This document shows, one piece after another, positions 11,693 through 22,208 of a DNA stretch of 64,000 nucleotides (position 1 is the stretch's first letter; every line of letters begins with the position of its first letter). The position numbers and the translations under genes are program-made. Under the pieces are notes generated by a model. That model was not told the origin of the DNA. It ran no database searches and was given only the letters and a program-made list of their open reading frames with translations. This stretch comes from Laccaria trichodermophora (Eukaryota > Basidiomycota > Agaricomycetes > Agaricales > Hydnangiaceae): the NCBI GenBank assembly GCA_018417955.1, contig JACTVC010000017.1, forward strand, positions 992,001 to 1,056,000, in the 5' to 3' direction.

Positions 11693-13192
11693 TTAATCGA
11701 AAAAGTACAGCTCCCCTTCACAGTTCACAACACGGAAGACTCCGCAACCCCGCTCGAGCAACAACGGAAATTGAAGCATGAGGAGATCACGATACCGCTC
11801 TGCATTAGCAATTGATTGGCGGTCTCGTTTAAGGAACAGTATTATTTCCGCCTTCTCCAAGCACCTAAATTTTAACGTGGAGGCGAGGCGAGCGTCCAAC
11901 TGCATCCAGAGCCCCTTTCCCGGCTCGCAAGTCAGGCTCCGATTTGCATTGCCCACAGATAATTGTATGCCGATTTCGACAGACTCGATGACGTTTCCCG
12001 GAGCAGCGAGATCCAACGCCTCCGGGATGTTCCCTAACACATTACTATGGTAGTACATCGGTTCCAGGGCTATTGACAAATGGCGGAGTGAGGGTAACAT
12101 GGCAAGGTCGATGCAAAGCGGGTCTGAGGGACCTTTATGCAGAGAACGGTTATCAGAAAATGCAGAGTCAATACGAGGAAGGATGGACGTACAGCTTGGA
12201 TGCCATTGCCAATGAAAGATCTCCAATGTATCTTTACATAAAAGTGCAGTGTTCCACGCAGCGATGCCCCGGTCGTCTCTGTCCTCGGGCCGGTGCATGT
12301 ATGATTGGGTGAACAAGAACTTGCAAACTCGGAGTTGGGAGATATCAAGCGCAGATGTAGGGCTAGCATTCAGCGCACTGAGCTCCTCAAAAATCAGTTT
12401 ATGACATAGAGAAACTGAAAGACTTTCGAGTAAACACTTCTGCACAATGCCAGGACTCGAAACAACCTCATCCCCCAACTTCCTAGTCTTGAGAAAACTG
12501 TCGGCTAGAGAGAGATGCTTGAGATTCGTGAAATGCCGGAGATACATGTCGTCCATTCTCTTAATTCCCCTCAACTCGAGTTTCCTCAAGGTAGGCGACG
12601 CGAAGAGGGTAAGCAAAGTCGAACGAAGAACCGTAGGAAACGTTACGACGCGGCCGCTTCCGCTGTGAATTGTGAGAGATTTTAAGTTTACAATCAAAGA
12701 TAGGGTGGATGGTAACGTAGTGTCCTTTTCAATCTGGTAGCGATCTTGATTTTCAGCTGATGAGACTCCCTTTCCAAACCGTAAACGTAAAGAGCGAATG
12801 GATCTGGCCAATGACCCGTTGGCAAAGGAGGACCCCAAGAGAAGCTGACGGAAGGCAGCGTATTTCCTATGAAGATCCTCCCCAGTGGGTGTGTCGAGGA
12901 CAACAGTCCGGATGAGAACTCCACGTGCAGCAAAAGATAAGTGTTTATTCGTGAGAGAACACGAGAGGAGAGAGGAGGTGTCGTCTTCTAGGTAGGATAG
13001 AATGGATGTCATGAGTTCCGGCGGCAGATTTACAAGTAGTGCGTCGGCAGAAGATTTGAAACCATCTTTCAAGTCTGCCAGCCGGAGGTCGACACGAGGG
13101 TCCAATTTGTTGTGAAGATCAGCACTAGTCATCATGAAAGTTGAACGTTGAGTAGAGTCATGCATTGACAAGTCGCGCCGCGGCCGGGTCAA
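11693..13192 (-). CDS. F-box protein with LRR-like region (unit A copy, intact)
   Basis: A single open exon of 499 residues. The F-box is at about 53-95 (LLVNLPPELMTSILSYLEDD, then SCSLTNKHLSF), so Skp1 binding is expected. Later segments such as LKSLTIHSGSGRV, LRKLELRGIKRM and LKHLSLADSFLKT have leucine-rich-repeat character and probably form the substrate-binding surface. The paralogue at 16789-18201 is frameshifted, so this is the functional member of the pair. It is divergently transcribed from the 100-aa gene at 13301 with 108 bp between starts, an arrangement kept in the second unit. The target is unknown. Confidence 0.85.
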   Translation of the reverse strand: MTRPRRDLSMHDSTQRSTFMMTSADLHNKLDPRVDLRLADLKDGFKSSADALLVNLPPELMTSILSYLEDDTSSLLSCSLTNKHLSFAARGVLIRTVVLDTPTGEDLHRKYAAFRQLLLGSSFANGSLARSIRSLRLRFGKGVSSAENQDRYQIEKDTTLPSTLSLIVNLKSLTIHSGSGRVVTFPTVLRSTLLTLFASPTLRKLELRGIKRMDDMYLRHFTNLKHLSLADSFLKTRKLGDEVVSSPGIVQKCLLESLSVSLCHKLIFEELSALNASPTSALDISQLRVCKFLFTQSYMHRPEDRDDRGIAAWNTALLCKDTLEIFHWQWHPSCTSILPRIDSAFSDNRSLHKGPSDPLCIDLAMLPSLRHLSIALEPMYYHSNVLGNIPEALDLAAPGNVIESVEIGIQLSVGNANRSLTCEPGKGLWMQLDARLASTLKFRCLEKAEIILFLKRDRQSIANAERYRDLLMLQFPLLLERGCGVFRVVNCEGELYFFD

Positions 13193-13300
13193 ACTGAGCT
13201 CCTAATGCCTTGGTGAGCATGTGATTTACAAACATCACGAAATTATGCTCCTTTCCAACTCCTTTCAAATTCAGCATAAGTATCCTCAGGTTCCCTCTAA

Positions 13301-13603
13301 ATGCAACCAGCTCCTTCTTACACTGATTACGACGATTTTTCTTATGGGGTTGCTGTGAAAGTGAAGGGCCACAGTGGGTCCTCTTGGAAGAAGATTTTCA
13401 CCGGGCGAACTTCAAAGCGCTGGAGGAAATGGATCGCGCTCTATGAGATGAGGGAGCTATCAAAAATTTACAAGGTATCAAAAGGGTTCTTCAGATTGGA
13501 AATGGTCGCTCCCGGAATCATTCACATCGAGAGGACAGAGGATGAGACAGAGTGGTGTTTCGAGGATATCCTTCGATTACCGAGGTATTATAGGATAGGG
13601 TGA
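13301..13603 (+). CDS. 100-residue conserved protein (unit A)
   Basis: An unrecognised intact ORF of 100 residues with a paralogue at 18495-18794. Conserved blocks are PAP-Y--YDDFS near the N-terminus, WKK-FTG-T-K-WR-WI in the middle, and APGIIHIERTEDETEWC near the C-terminus. Most substitutions between the copies leave these blocks alone, which supports coding selection. It has no signal peptide or membrane segment and is rich in Trp and acidic residues. It lies divergent to an F-box gene in both units. The partner or function cannot be inferred from sequence alone. Confidence 0.7.
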   Translation: MQPAPSYTDYDDFSYGVAVKVKGHSGSSWKKIFTGRTSKRWRKWIALYEMRELSKIYKVSKGFFRLEMVAPGIIHIERTEDETEWCFEDILRLPRYYRIG

Positions 13604-13815
13604 TTTGCGTTTGCACCCATGGCTGGTAGCAAGTAAAGCCGCCGAACTTGAGCTCAAGAAATCCGAATTTGAAGTCAACAACCCGTAGATATCCGGTCGG
13701 ATAACACTCTTGGTACTATGATTTGGAAGTTACCAATAGTACACATAACCGCAACCTTGCTCTCAAAATCTCGCTAACTTGAATAATCCCTCATGAAGTC
13801 CATAGATCTCCACCC

Positions 13816-14391
13816 TTAACCAAGCTGGGCGGCCTTGAATTGCCAGGAGGGTGCGTCTTCATCTGAAATGACCGAAATAGGTTTGATAATAACCTGGGGG
13901 CGTCAAAAACATCAGCCAAATTAGGCCATCAGAGAGTATACGCTATTCACTTGTTTTTCGTCGTTAGTTCCAGCGAACAACCCCACGTCGATAAGCCGTG
14001 TAGGTGCTCGAATGCTGAATAATTAGTGGTGAGGCACGTTGCGCGGAAATGTTGATTTTTCACGTATACGTACGCGATGGAGCCATTGTCCAAAGACGAA
14101 ATGTACCATCCGAAAGGCCGTCCCGAAGTAGTGACGGGTTCATCAGGAAGAGCTTCCCCTCCTGCCGGGTACCAATGTCCTCCAAAGTCACTTTCAGGGA
14201 TGTGGCGAGTGATGGTATATAGTTCTTCGTCGGGATTGACGACTTCGATCCTCCACTAGACAATAATGATAAGAGGGTGTTAGCAGTTTTGATTATCCAG
14301 AAAACGTGTAGATGCCTGGTACTGACTTGGTACTGACGACCTGACGCTCAACGAGCGGTGGGGACTGCGGGGCGATGAAAGACCCAGTCAT
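13816..14391 (-). pseudogene. I66-like inhibitor, 5'-truncated at duplication junction
   Basis: Exons 2 to 4 of an inhibitor are readable on the minus strand. Exon 2 starts WRIEVVNPDEELYTITRHIP, exon 3 contains IRAPTRLIDVGLFAGTNDE, and exon 4 contains IIKPISVISDEDAPSWQF and ends at a TAA at 13816. Of exon 1 only the last residues (IAPQSPPLVERQV) survive. Sequence upstream of about 14391 switches to the duplicated EMC1 unit. The start, TATA region and first two thirds of exon 1 are therefore gone, and the copy is dead unless a cryptic start is used. Confidence 0.78.
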
Positions 14392-14440
14392 TAATTCTTG
14401 CGCTGTAAGATTTTAAGAGGAAGCTCTTCGGTGAAACAGT

Positions 14441-14640
14441 CACGGGCATTGCCTGTGGGATAGAATGTCGGAACTGTTGAGCCAGATGGTGGTAAGTACT
14501 CCGATGCGCTTCTTGTACTAGTCAACGACGCCGACGTCAAGTTCGTGGAGAGCCTAGCTGAAGACACATAGCACCAACAGATGAGCGACAATTCTGAGAG
14601 AGGCCTTGACTTCTGGGCCACAAGATTTTTCGCACGGCCC
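14441..14640 (-). pseudogene. Duplicated 5' end of EMC1
   Basis: This matches EMC1 exon 1 (about 9750-9930) through segments such as TGTTGGTGCTATGTGTCT. The start codon region is altered, a stop interrupts the former signal peptide and no further EMC1 exon follows. It is a fragment carried along by the segmental duplication. Confidence 0.8.
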
Positions 14641-15479
14641 GAGAACCTTCCTCCATCATCGGTCATCGATTCATCCTCAATGCGTCAGACCTGCGTCAGA
14701 CTGTGCGACGGCTTACTATCGTATATCATCGCGTATGGAAGAGTAAGGCATTGAACGACCGATCGTGCACACCATACCAGCGCCAAGGACCTATCTACTT
14801 TCCACTATGCCGCGACATTTATGACCAACTCTGGAATCTAATCGAGCTGCTGTAGTGAAGGAGTTAGGCCCAGAAACAAGCTGCGTATCTTGTACTCTCC
14901 ACTAATGATTCTGTTGAAGATACCAACCTAGCTTGTTTTTGTCTCATAGCGCGACCTTGTCGATCGCGGGCACTACAGCGTGAAGACAGCGTCGCTATTC
15001 TTGGCGCTTAAAGCTAGGCAGGTGAATAATATTTTGTCAAATCCCATTGGCTCCATCCTCTAGATATTCGGATCGAGGTACTCTTCTGCGAGGCCATCAC
15101 GAGAGTCGTCAGAAAAGTCCGTTGTTGTTGAACTTCGAACTTTTGATACACTTGTCGGAGTCGAGCTAGCTCATCTACGTCGTGATCAATGGAAATTTTT
15201 CGTGAAAATTGGTGAAGATCCTGATCCTTCAAGTCTCCATCGCGCTATCAGCGTCCTCGCTTAAGGATGTGACTTTCCGCGATTGAACACGATAGAACAG
15301 AGTTTTCTCGCAGGCTCAGCCTTCGATCTTCTTGAAGAGGCTCTCGAGTGGCGTAGAACCTAATTCATACTCAAGCCCTCCTGCGTCATGGGCCATGGAC
15401 GGCTGAAGTCATAAGTTGACTTCCCATACTTGTATGTTTCACGTCATCTTCTGTTCATGATGCTCTCTGAAGAATCGTA

Positions 15480-15747
15480 GTCTATCTGACACTTACCCTC
15501 TCCAAACTGTGAGCTATCACCGACGTTGCACCCCAAGCCAAAAGTCGCCATTCAGAGACACCACATGGACGACTGGTCTTCGACAGCGCACTACAACCCC
15601 TTCATCGAAGCATAGTTTTAAGTTTATCTGACGTTATCCTATCAGAATTGTGAGGTATCGCCAATGTTGCACCCCTAGCCCAGATTCGCCATTCAGAGAC
15701 ACCGCATGGACGATCAGTGTTCGACCGCGCACTACAACCCCTTCACC
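15480..15747 (+). repeat. Tandem duplication upstream of the unit B inhibitor
   Basis: About 125 bases at 15480-15605 are repeated at about 15623-15747. Both copies end with GCGCACTACAACCCCTTCA. Unit A has a single copy, so this local duplication of the promoter-proximal region came after the segmental duplication or was lost from unit A. Confidence 0.7.
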
Positions 15748-15760
15748 CTATCCTGGATCT

Positions 15761-15768
15761 ATAAAAGC
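15761..15768 (+). promoter_or_regulatory. TATA box of inhibitor gene at 15841
   Basis: TATAAAAG lies 80 bases upstream of the ATG. Intact inhibitor paralogues at 28406 and 40792 have similar elements 70-90 bases from their starts. Confidence 0.55.
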
Positions 15769-15840
15769 CACGTCGGTCTGCGGGTTGAGACCATCACCCC
15801 ACTTTCTCAACTTCAAGCACCTCGTTGAACCCCCACAATC

Positions 15841-16479
15841 ATGTCTTTTGAGAGCGGTTATTGGAGCCTCAAGGCCGGCCCCGTCATCGGGGTTGGAGGG
15901 ATGTATGCTACTGAGAATGGTCTTGGCAATATCGTCAGCATTGCCGCCGAAGTCCCTTCGACTGCTGAGCGTCAAGTGGTCAATACCAATCCATTTCTTT
16001 TGGACGAAAATGCTCATGTGCTTCTGTTACCAGTGGAAGATTTCGGTCGTCGAACCCAAGGAAGAAAACATATTCACAATCGTTCTCCACAACGATGGCG
16101 CCACCCCTAGGGGAGAAAGTTGGTCCCTGAGGGACAAGTTTCCGGTTCCTCACGGCCCCATCTCCACTTCAGAGGAGATTTCGCAATGGCGCATTACGCG
16201 TGCAGACAATGGTCTTCCCTCAAGCCATCCCGTTATCTCGTATGTGACATGTCTAGGTGTCTCTGGAACGTTCATCATCATGATTTTTTAGCATTCAACC
16301 GATCACAGAGGCCACTGGCGGGGCGTGGTTTGTAGGAACTCAAGGGGACCAAGTGAGATTTTATAACCCCGCCCTATCAGCTTTTAGTCATCTGCTGACG
16401 CTTCCAGCTTGCCATTATACCCTTTCCTATTGACGTGGAAGGACCACCCGTCTGGCAGGCCACCCCGCATCATAAATAG
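15841..16479 (+). CDS. I66/cospin-like serine protease inhibitor (unit B)
   Basis: Four exons, 15841..15978, 16034..16239, 16292..16352 and 16408..16479, encode 158 residues with consistent phase. The pattern fits fungal beta-trefoil inhibitors of MEROPS family I66: GYWSLKAGPVIGVGGMYAT at the N-terminus, WKISVVEPKEENIFTIVLHN opening exon 2, EISQWRI, then PFPIDVEGPPVWQ near the C-terminus. There is no signal peptide, as expected for cytosolic mushroom defence inhibitors. Known I66 members inhibit trypsin-like serine proteases and are thought to deter fungivores; the target here is not predictable. The intron 1 donor GTCAAT is weaker than GTTAGT or GTATGT in the paralogues. Confidence 0.75.
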
Positions 16480-16788
16480 GTACACGGATATCTGAAACTC
16501 GGGTAGATCTTCAAAGGTAGTTGCGCAATTTCATGGACGTTGTGGTTATCTGTTCTAGTATCAAGTTTCCAATGAAATGGTTTCAGTTGTTGACTCGCTG
16601 ATGTTTTGAGAATGTTCACTCTGAAGGAAACTTGTGCAGAGCTGCGTAATAAAGCTTCCACACACAATAAAAGACATGAATAGCGTAAAGACATTCCCAA
16701 TAAATCCATCATATTATCATACTTAGCAGGCGGGTCATAGATTCATCAGATTAAATCTGTCAGCGCTTGCTAGACAATTATCATACTG

Positions 16789-18201
16789 CTAGTACAAGTC
16801 ACTGTTTGGAGGCCCATCATAAATAAAGTTCAATGTCCCACTGCAATGCACAACACGGAACACTCCACAACCCCGCTCAAGCAACAACGGAAAGTTGAGC
16901 ATGAGCTTCTCGCGATAGTATCCTGCATCATCGCCTGTTGGGCTGGTGCCTTCTTCGGATTTGATGAAAAGTGTAATCTCCACCTTCTTTAAGCACCTAA
17001 ACTTGAAAGGGGAAGAAAGGCAAGCATCCAACTCCATCCAACGTCTTTTTCCAGGCTCAATAGCAAAGCTCTGCCTCGTTCGATACACAGATAATTGTAC
17101 ACCGACCTCAACAGACTCAATGACATTACCCGGCATAGCGAGATCCAACACCTCCGAGGTGTTGCCCAACACCCGAGAAACAAACCTTGTAGGTTCAAGG
17201 GCAATGGACAAGTGGCGAAGTGAGGGTAACGCGGAAATATCAAAGCAAAGCGGGTTTATTGGGACTTTATGTGGGGAAAGGTTATTTCAGATAGAAAAGC
17301 TGCATTACACGAGGAAGGGCGTACAGCTCGGATGCCAATGCCAGTGAAAAACTTCCAATGTGTCTTTGCATAGGAGCGCTGCGTTCCATGCATCGATGCC
17401 TCGGTGTTCTACCTCCCAGGGTGCACAGGACTGGGCGAACAAAAAATGACAAGCTTGGAGTTGGGAGATATCAAATGTGGAAGTAGGATTTAAACTCAAC
17501 GCGGTGAGTTGCCCAAATATCAGCTCATGACATAAAGAGACTGTAAGACTTTCAAGGGAACACTTCTTCATACTGTGAAGGTCCGTGGTGTGCTCCCTCT
17601 TTTTGTCTCTGGTCCTCAGAAAGCCATCAACTAGCGCGAGATGCTTAAGATTCGTGAAATGCCGGAGATATACGTCGTCCATCTTTTTAATCCCCCGCAG
17701 CTCGAGATTCCTCAGGCTAGGCGACGCGAAGAGGGTAAGCAAAGACGGACAAAGAGTGCCAGGGAAAGTTACGAGGGGGTCTCTCCCATTGTGGATTGTC
17801 AGGGATTTCAGATTTACGATCAAGGACAAGGTGAATGCCAGCGTAGTGTCCTTCTCTAGCTGGTAATAATCTTGTTTTTCAGCCCACGAGACCCCCTTTC
17901 CAAAGCGTAGAGTCAAAAAGCGGATAGATCGGGCCAAGGATGAACTGTTGGCGGTTATAAGGAAATGATGGAAGGCGATATATTTCTTGTAAAGATCCTC
18001 CCCAGTGGGTGCTTCAAGTGCAACGGTTCGGACAAGAACTGTGCGCGAAGGAAAAATGAAGCATTTATTTGTGAGAGAACATGAGAGGAGAGAGCAGGTG
18101 TCGTCTTCTAGGTGGGATAGAATTGATGTCATGAGTTCCGGGGCCAGATTTACAAATGGCGAGTTGAAAGAGGGCTTAATGCCGTTTTTCAAGTGCCTCA
18201 T
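16789..18201 (-). pseudogene. F-box protein, unit B copy, frameshifted
   Basis: This paralogue of the 499-aa F-box gene at 11693-13192 is broken into two ORFs. The first, 18201..17305, carries the F-box (LAPELMTSILSHLEDDTCSL) and ends just after HWHWHPSCTPFLV. The second, 17211..16789, covers the C-terminal part from MSIALEPTRF to the end. In unit A the two are joined by about 45 residues in frame. Here small indels near 17250-17320 create stops, and I found no intron that restores the frame. The N-terminal part could still be expressed as a 298-residue protein. Confidence 0.75.
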
Positions 18202-18494
18202 CGATGGAATGAGGCAGAGCCTGTGGGCTTCAAGTTGAATTCAAGTTGGACGCTGTTCAGCGTTAGAATCAGAAATTTACTGTGAATTTCATGTCAATAT
18301 TCATGTATGCACCAAAGCTGACTGCCATCAGAGTTCAATTGTTCAAACTTGCCTGTTTTTATCGAGCTGAGCGGCGGGGAGGAACTGACCACAAACTGAC
18401 CGCTTGGGTTGAAACCAAGTTGAAACACACGTGACTATCCCAACTTTTTCCCATTGATTCCCATAACGCGCACGCTCAAGCTCCTCTACTTAAG

Positions 18495-18794
18495 ATGTTA
18501 CCGGCCCCTCCTTACATTGTGTATGATGATTTCTCCGCCATTGACGAAGCCCTGGAACTGGAGGGTGGATTCTGCTGGAAGAAAGTTTTCACAGGGCCAA
18601 CTCCAAAGGACTGGAGAAGATGGATTGGTCTCGACGAGATGGGGGAGCTATCAAAAGCTCACAAGGTATCAGAGAATTACTTCACAGTTGAGATGGTCGG
18701 CCCTGGAATTATCCACATCGAGGAGACCGATGATGAGACGGAGTGGTGTGTTGGCGATATTTTTCAATTGCCAACATGGTATAAGGTTGGCTGA
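18495..18794 (+). CDS. 100-residue conserved protein (unit B)
   Basis: An intact ORF of 99 residues paralogous to 13301-13603. It keeps YDDFS, CWKKVFTGPTPKDWRRWIGL, the block from about residue 72 (GPGIIHIEETDDETEWC) and the C-terminal YKVG. The neighbouring F-box copy is broken but this gene is not, so selection on it may be independent of the F-box protein. A TATA-like TACTTAAGA lies just upstream. The protein is soluble and acidic and its function is unknown. Confidence 0.7.
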   Translation: MLPAPPYIVYDDFSAIDEALELEGGFCWKKVFTGPTPKDWRRWIGLDEMGELSKAHKVSENYFTVEMVGPGIIHIEETDDETEWCVGDIFQLPTWYKVG

Positions 18795-19658
18795 TCTGCG
18801 ACTGGATGTGGGGAACGGGGGAGCATTTCGCAAGCTGATATATGGACCATTGACGCAGCCGACACAAGATTCGCCACGCTGTCTGACTGTAAGTTGGCTT
18901 TGGGATTGGTCTCTTGTCCACTCTCTGACGTTGAACCTGTTAAGCTTGCAACTCGCTCTCAACCGGTCAAGCTTACCACTGGCCTCACTTTCATCTCCAA
19001 GTTCCTACCAGGCACACCATTTGCGAATTTAGAACGCCATCGTCAACTTGCCTAACGTGTCACAAGACGCCCCTAACGACAAGGCTTCCGTTGTTCATTC
19101 GCCCTGAGCATACCTCGTCTCACGTTTCGGCGTACAGAATCACTCCCTCCGCACCACATGCAAGTTGAATCATACTCCCCTCTTCCCAACCTTCGTGGAG
19201 ACCTGTGGCACCTGGTCCTCCGAAGTTGATCTCTTATGGGTCAAGCACGCGAAAAACTCAAGGGATTCATCACGAGTTCCGCAATACTTAATACCTCAAA
19301 TGTAAAAGTTGAGGCCTGAGGCCTTCCTCAGAGAAGTTGTGCAGAGTCAGGAGCCGAAGTTTTACAAGGCAGACCGCGCTGTTGCTGCGAAGTACCTGGA
19401 TATCAAGCGGGGCTGCTGACGGCCGAAAGTTCTCTCTTGTTTCATTGGAGAAGCCCCGGGAAGAGACGAACAAGGACAACAGAGCGGCTGTCTCTCTAGT
19501 TTTCGTTCTTGCCAAGGTCCAAAGGTGGCGAGTTTCAGCTGCAATTTGGCGCTGACTGGCAGATGGCACCAGCTGCTCGTCGAACGTCACTTCTATTCTT
19601 CACTCAATTGGAATATTGAGGTTGCTGTTGTGGTTAAATAATGGACTGAACGTCTGCT

Positions 19659-20016
19659 AGCACTCGGCCCCATCATCGTGACCGGCGTGGGACATACTGA
19701 ATGGCGCATTACCCCAGCAAACAACGGCATCCACGATGCCTATGTGTATGTCAAGTGTATGTGGTTCATATTTTCTCGATGTATCGCATGACTTTGTTTT
19801 TACCTGACCATGATATATATCTAGCATGCAATCAGTCCATGAGCCCGATGCCAGCCACCATGCGTGGTTCGGAAGAATCATGTACATGATCTTTTACTTT
19901 TTTGTCTCAACCGCTTTTGAAACTTCACTTGTGATTTAGGTTGTTATCAAGCCTTCTCCAGTTCTCTTGCCTCCATTCCCGGATGTACCCTACTGGGTAC
20001 TCCATAAATCGTCCTA
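19659..20016 (+). pseudogene. I66-like inhibitor relic, 3' part only
   Basis: The end of exon 2 is readable (GHTEWRITPANNGIHDAYV), followed by an exon 3 remnant (about 19824, containing HHAWFG) and exon 4 (about 19940-20016, IKPSPVLLPPFPDVPYW, then HKSS and TAA). It is closest to the pair at 40.1 and 41.7 kb. Exon 1 and most of exon 2 are absent. The terminal Trp-Gln seen in other copies is Trp-Val here. Confidence 0.75.
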
Positions 20017-20272
20017 AATTTTGTAATCGGACCTCGTCGAATATCACAAATGAATTGTCTCCAGCAGAAATTTACTCTTTCTTTCTATTTGGATAATAAA
20101 AAGCCCAATTTGATACTTGCATGCCCCATACTGTTGAAGAATAACTTTAGGTTGTAAGGTAAATGGATTTGTCCGGCCACATCATCTCATCTTGTCAAAT
20201 CCGGCCACAATGATGGGGTAAATTACAGGGTCAAGATGCGACTGACAAGTCGTCAAAGTTGCCTTTTTACTT

Positions 20273-20941
20273 TTACCGAAACAAGAATGCACTTACGAGG
20301 TTACTGAAAGTGCACTGACTCTTGCCACACCCAGAGGCACACTCCTGCAACTTCTCGGCATTACTCTGACCTGAGGTTGTCGCAGGCTGGGCTGATGTAA
20401 CGGTTGTTGCTGGCGCTGTCGCAGCACTGACAGTGCCAGAGGCTGCCATGGCGGTGTAGCAACCGTCGGAAACATAAGACTGCCCGAGCGCGACGACGCA
20501 CCAGCTGTACCCATCATCACCGAGGTCATTGTCATAAAGCACACGATCGCAATACGTCTGATAGCTCTTATCCAGTGCCTGACCTGAAAGACACAAACGA
20601 GCACCTTTTGAAGGCACGCGGTATGTGAAGTCACCCAGATGGGTGAGGTTGTCGACCGCGTAGTAGGCAATGGACTACCCCTGGGGCAGATTTAGATGAG
20701 TGTAGATGAGTGTCTGATAGATGCTGGCGGAGGAAGACGAAGTTCCGATGCAAGCCGTGTTCGTCGTGACGTTGGCGACTGGGAAATAGCACCATTGACT
20801 GGAGTTAGAGCTGAGGGGATGTGCACTATTTCCACTCCATGTGAGGTTCGTATTGGAACTTGAAGTATCGTTGAGATAGGCGTATACGGGAAGGATGCTA
20901 GACAGAATCGAAAGTGAGCTGACGAATGGAAAGAACATCAT
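20273..20941 (-). pseudogene. Secreted protein gene with internal TAG
   Basis: It starts MMFFPFVSSLSILSSILPVY, a signal peptide, followed by NLTWSGNSAHPLSSNSSQWC and several N-glycosylation sites. After NLPQG a TAG interrupts the frame. The paralogue at 63698 has TGG (Trp) at exactly this codon and reads on as SIAYYAL. Here the same frame continues past the stop as SIAYYAVDNLTH to a Cys-rich end (ECASGCGKSQCTFSNL), followed by a good donor GTAAGT with no recognisable next exon. It looks like a recent pseudogene of an unknown Cys-containing secreted protein. A sequencing error at the TAG would make it intact. Confidence 0.6.
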
Positions 20942-20944
20942 TGC

Positions 20945-22208
20945 CGTTTATTAACGGCCGCTGGGGGTCATGTTGGGGTTATGTCCATATATAAGTGCTG
21001 CCTGGCCTCGAGGGCCAGGTGTTCGCGGATTAAGCGCTTGAGCACTGGTACCAGGCACATGAATTATTTTTGGACTGTATGAAAACCTGAGTGGAAGCCT
21101 GAACCCGGGGAGGGACATGATCTTCTGATTTCAGTAGAAGAGATGACAGCAGCCATTGGGGATGGGCCCACCTTACTATGATGACAATATGAGGGACACT
21201 CAGAGGCGCTGTATATGAAATATCCGCAGAGGAGTTGGACATTTCGGCGACGAGAGTTCTGGGTTTTTCAAAGCATGTAGGATGAATAATTACTTACACG
21301 TATTAGTTTTGTAGCTGCAACATAATCAGATTCAGAAAAAGAATTCGCCCAGCGGCTAAGAAGTTAATGGCAGTGAGCGCTTGAGCGCTCTGGCTCAATT
21401 GGCGTCATGATGGTGCCTCACCAGCACCTTCAAATTCAAATTCATCCTCCTGAAAAGATGAAAAAAAAAAAAAATGCCATGCAATGCTATCTGTATAACA
21501 CAAGCTATATATGTGTACTACGAAAAATGCGATGAGAGTTGAGTTGTTCGTTATCAAAATAAAATGTATGTATGTACTCGAGAGGGTCAAATGGAGAGAG
21601 AGGAGGAAAAAATTGCAAATCTCTGAGGGCGTCAAGGAAGTCAGTCCCCCCCTCCCCCCCACACCCACGCTGGAGAACGTCCGACACCCACAATCGAGTC
21701 TCAACGTCGTACCAAACCAAAATCAAAGAAAGTGCTTATCTATGTACATATCATGAGGCAAAAAAAAAAGGAAAATCGTCAATGCAGCAGCTGTATGGGA
21801 TGTCTGTTATACGAGATGAAAGGAGATTGCACAGTATAAATGATGGATGAATGGATGGGCGTGAGTTGAGTGGGGCTTTGTTGTAAATGCAAAACGATAA
21901 TGCGGAGACTGAACGAGAAACGAGGATGGAAAAGAGTCATGAGGGGTCGTCATCAGAATCGGAAGGAAGGAAGTTATCGCAGAGGTCTGAGAGGGGGGTA
22001 CAAATACAGGTCGGTCGGTGCATCTGGGCAACGACGCGCGTGTGGTGCATCTGGGCAACCAGCGCAGCCTGGCGCTAAGTCCACTGGCGACGAGTCCCAA
22101 GCGTCCAGTCCGCCGACAAGCAAGCAATCGCGAGCCACAAGTATAAGTTGAGTGGGCCGGGACGGGCGGGATCATCATCAACCAAAGCATCCTCATCACA
22201 TCATCAAA
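20945..22208. other. Intergenic, includes promoter similar to 63.6 kb
   Basis: No supported gene. The first 120 bases match the region upstream of 63698 (shared GTGCCTGGTACCAGTGCT on the coding strand), so the two secreted-protein copies share promoter ancestry. An A-run lies at about 21459-21473, followed by purine-rich low-complexity DNA that probably holds the OTU gene 3' region. Confidence 0.5.

Larger units (their letters stand above)
9680..13603. repeat. Segmental duplication, unit A
   Basis: This stretch (EMC1 exon 1, upstream DNA, inhibitor relic, F-box gene, 100-aa gene) matches 14390-18794 in the same order and orientation. Shared landmarks include CGACCGATCGTGCACACCAT at about 10140 and 14757. 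Offsets grow from about 4.69 kb at the EMC1 end to 5.19 kb at the 100-aa gene because unit B keeps inhibitor sequence that unit A lost. Confidence 0.85.
14390..18794. repeat. Segmental duplication, unit B
   Basis: This is the second copy of the 9680-13603 block: EMC1 5' remnant, upstream DNA, intact inhibitor, frameshifted F-box gene and 100-aa gene. Divergence is substantial, with many substitutions and small indels, so the event is old compared with the LINE insertion. Confidence 0.85.

Noticed and set aside
21400..21800. A-run near 21460 considered as the tail of a retroposed gene
   Set aside because: No coding remnant precedes it and no target-site duplication could be found.
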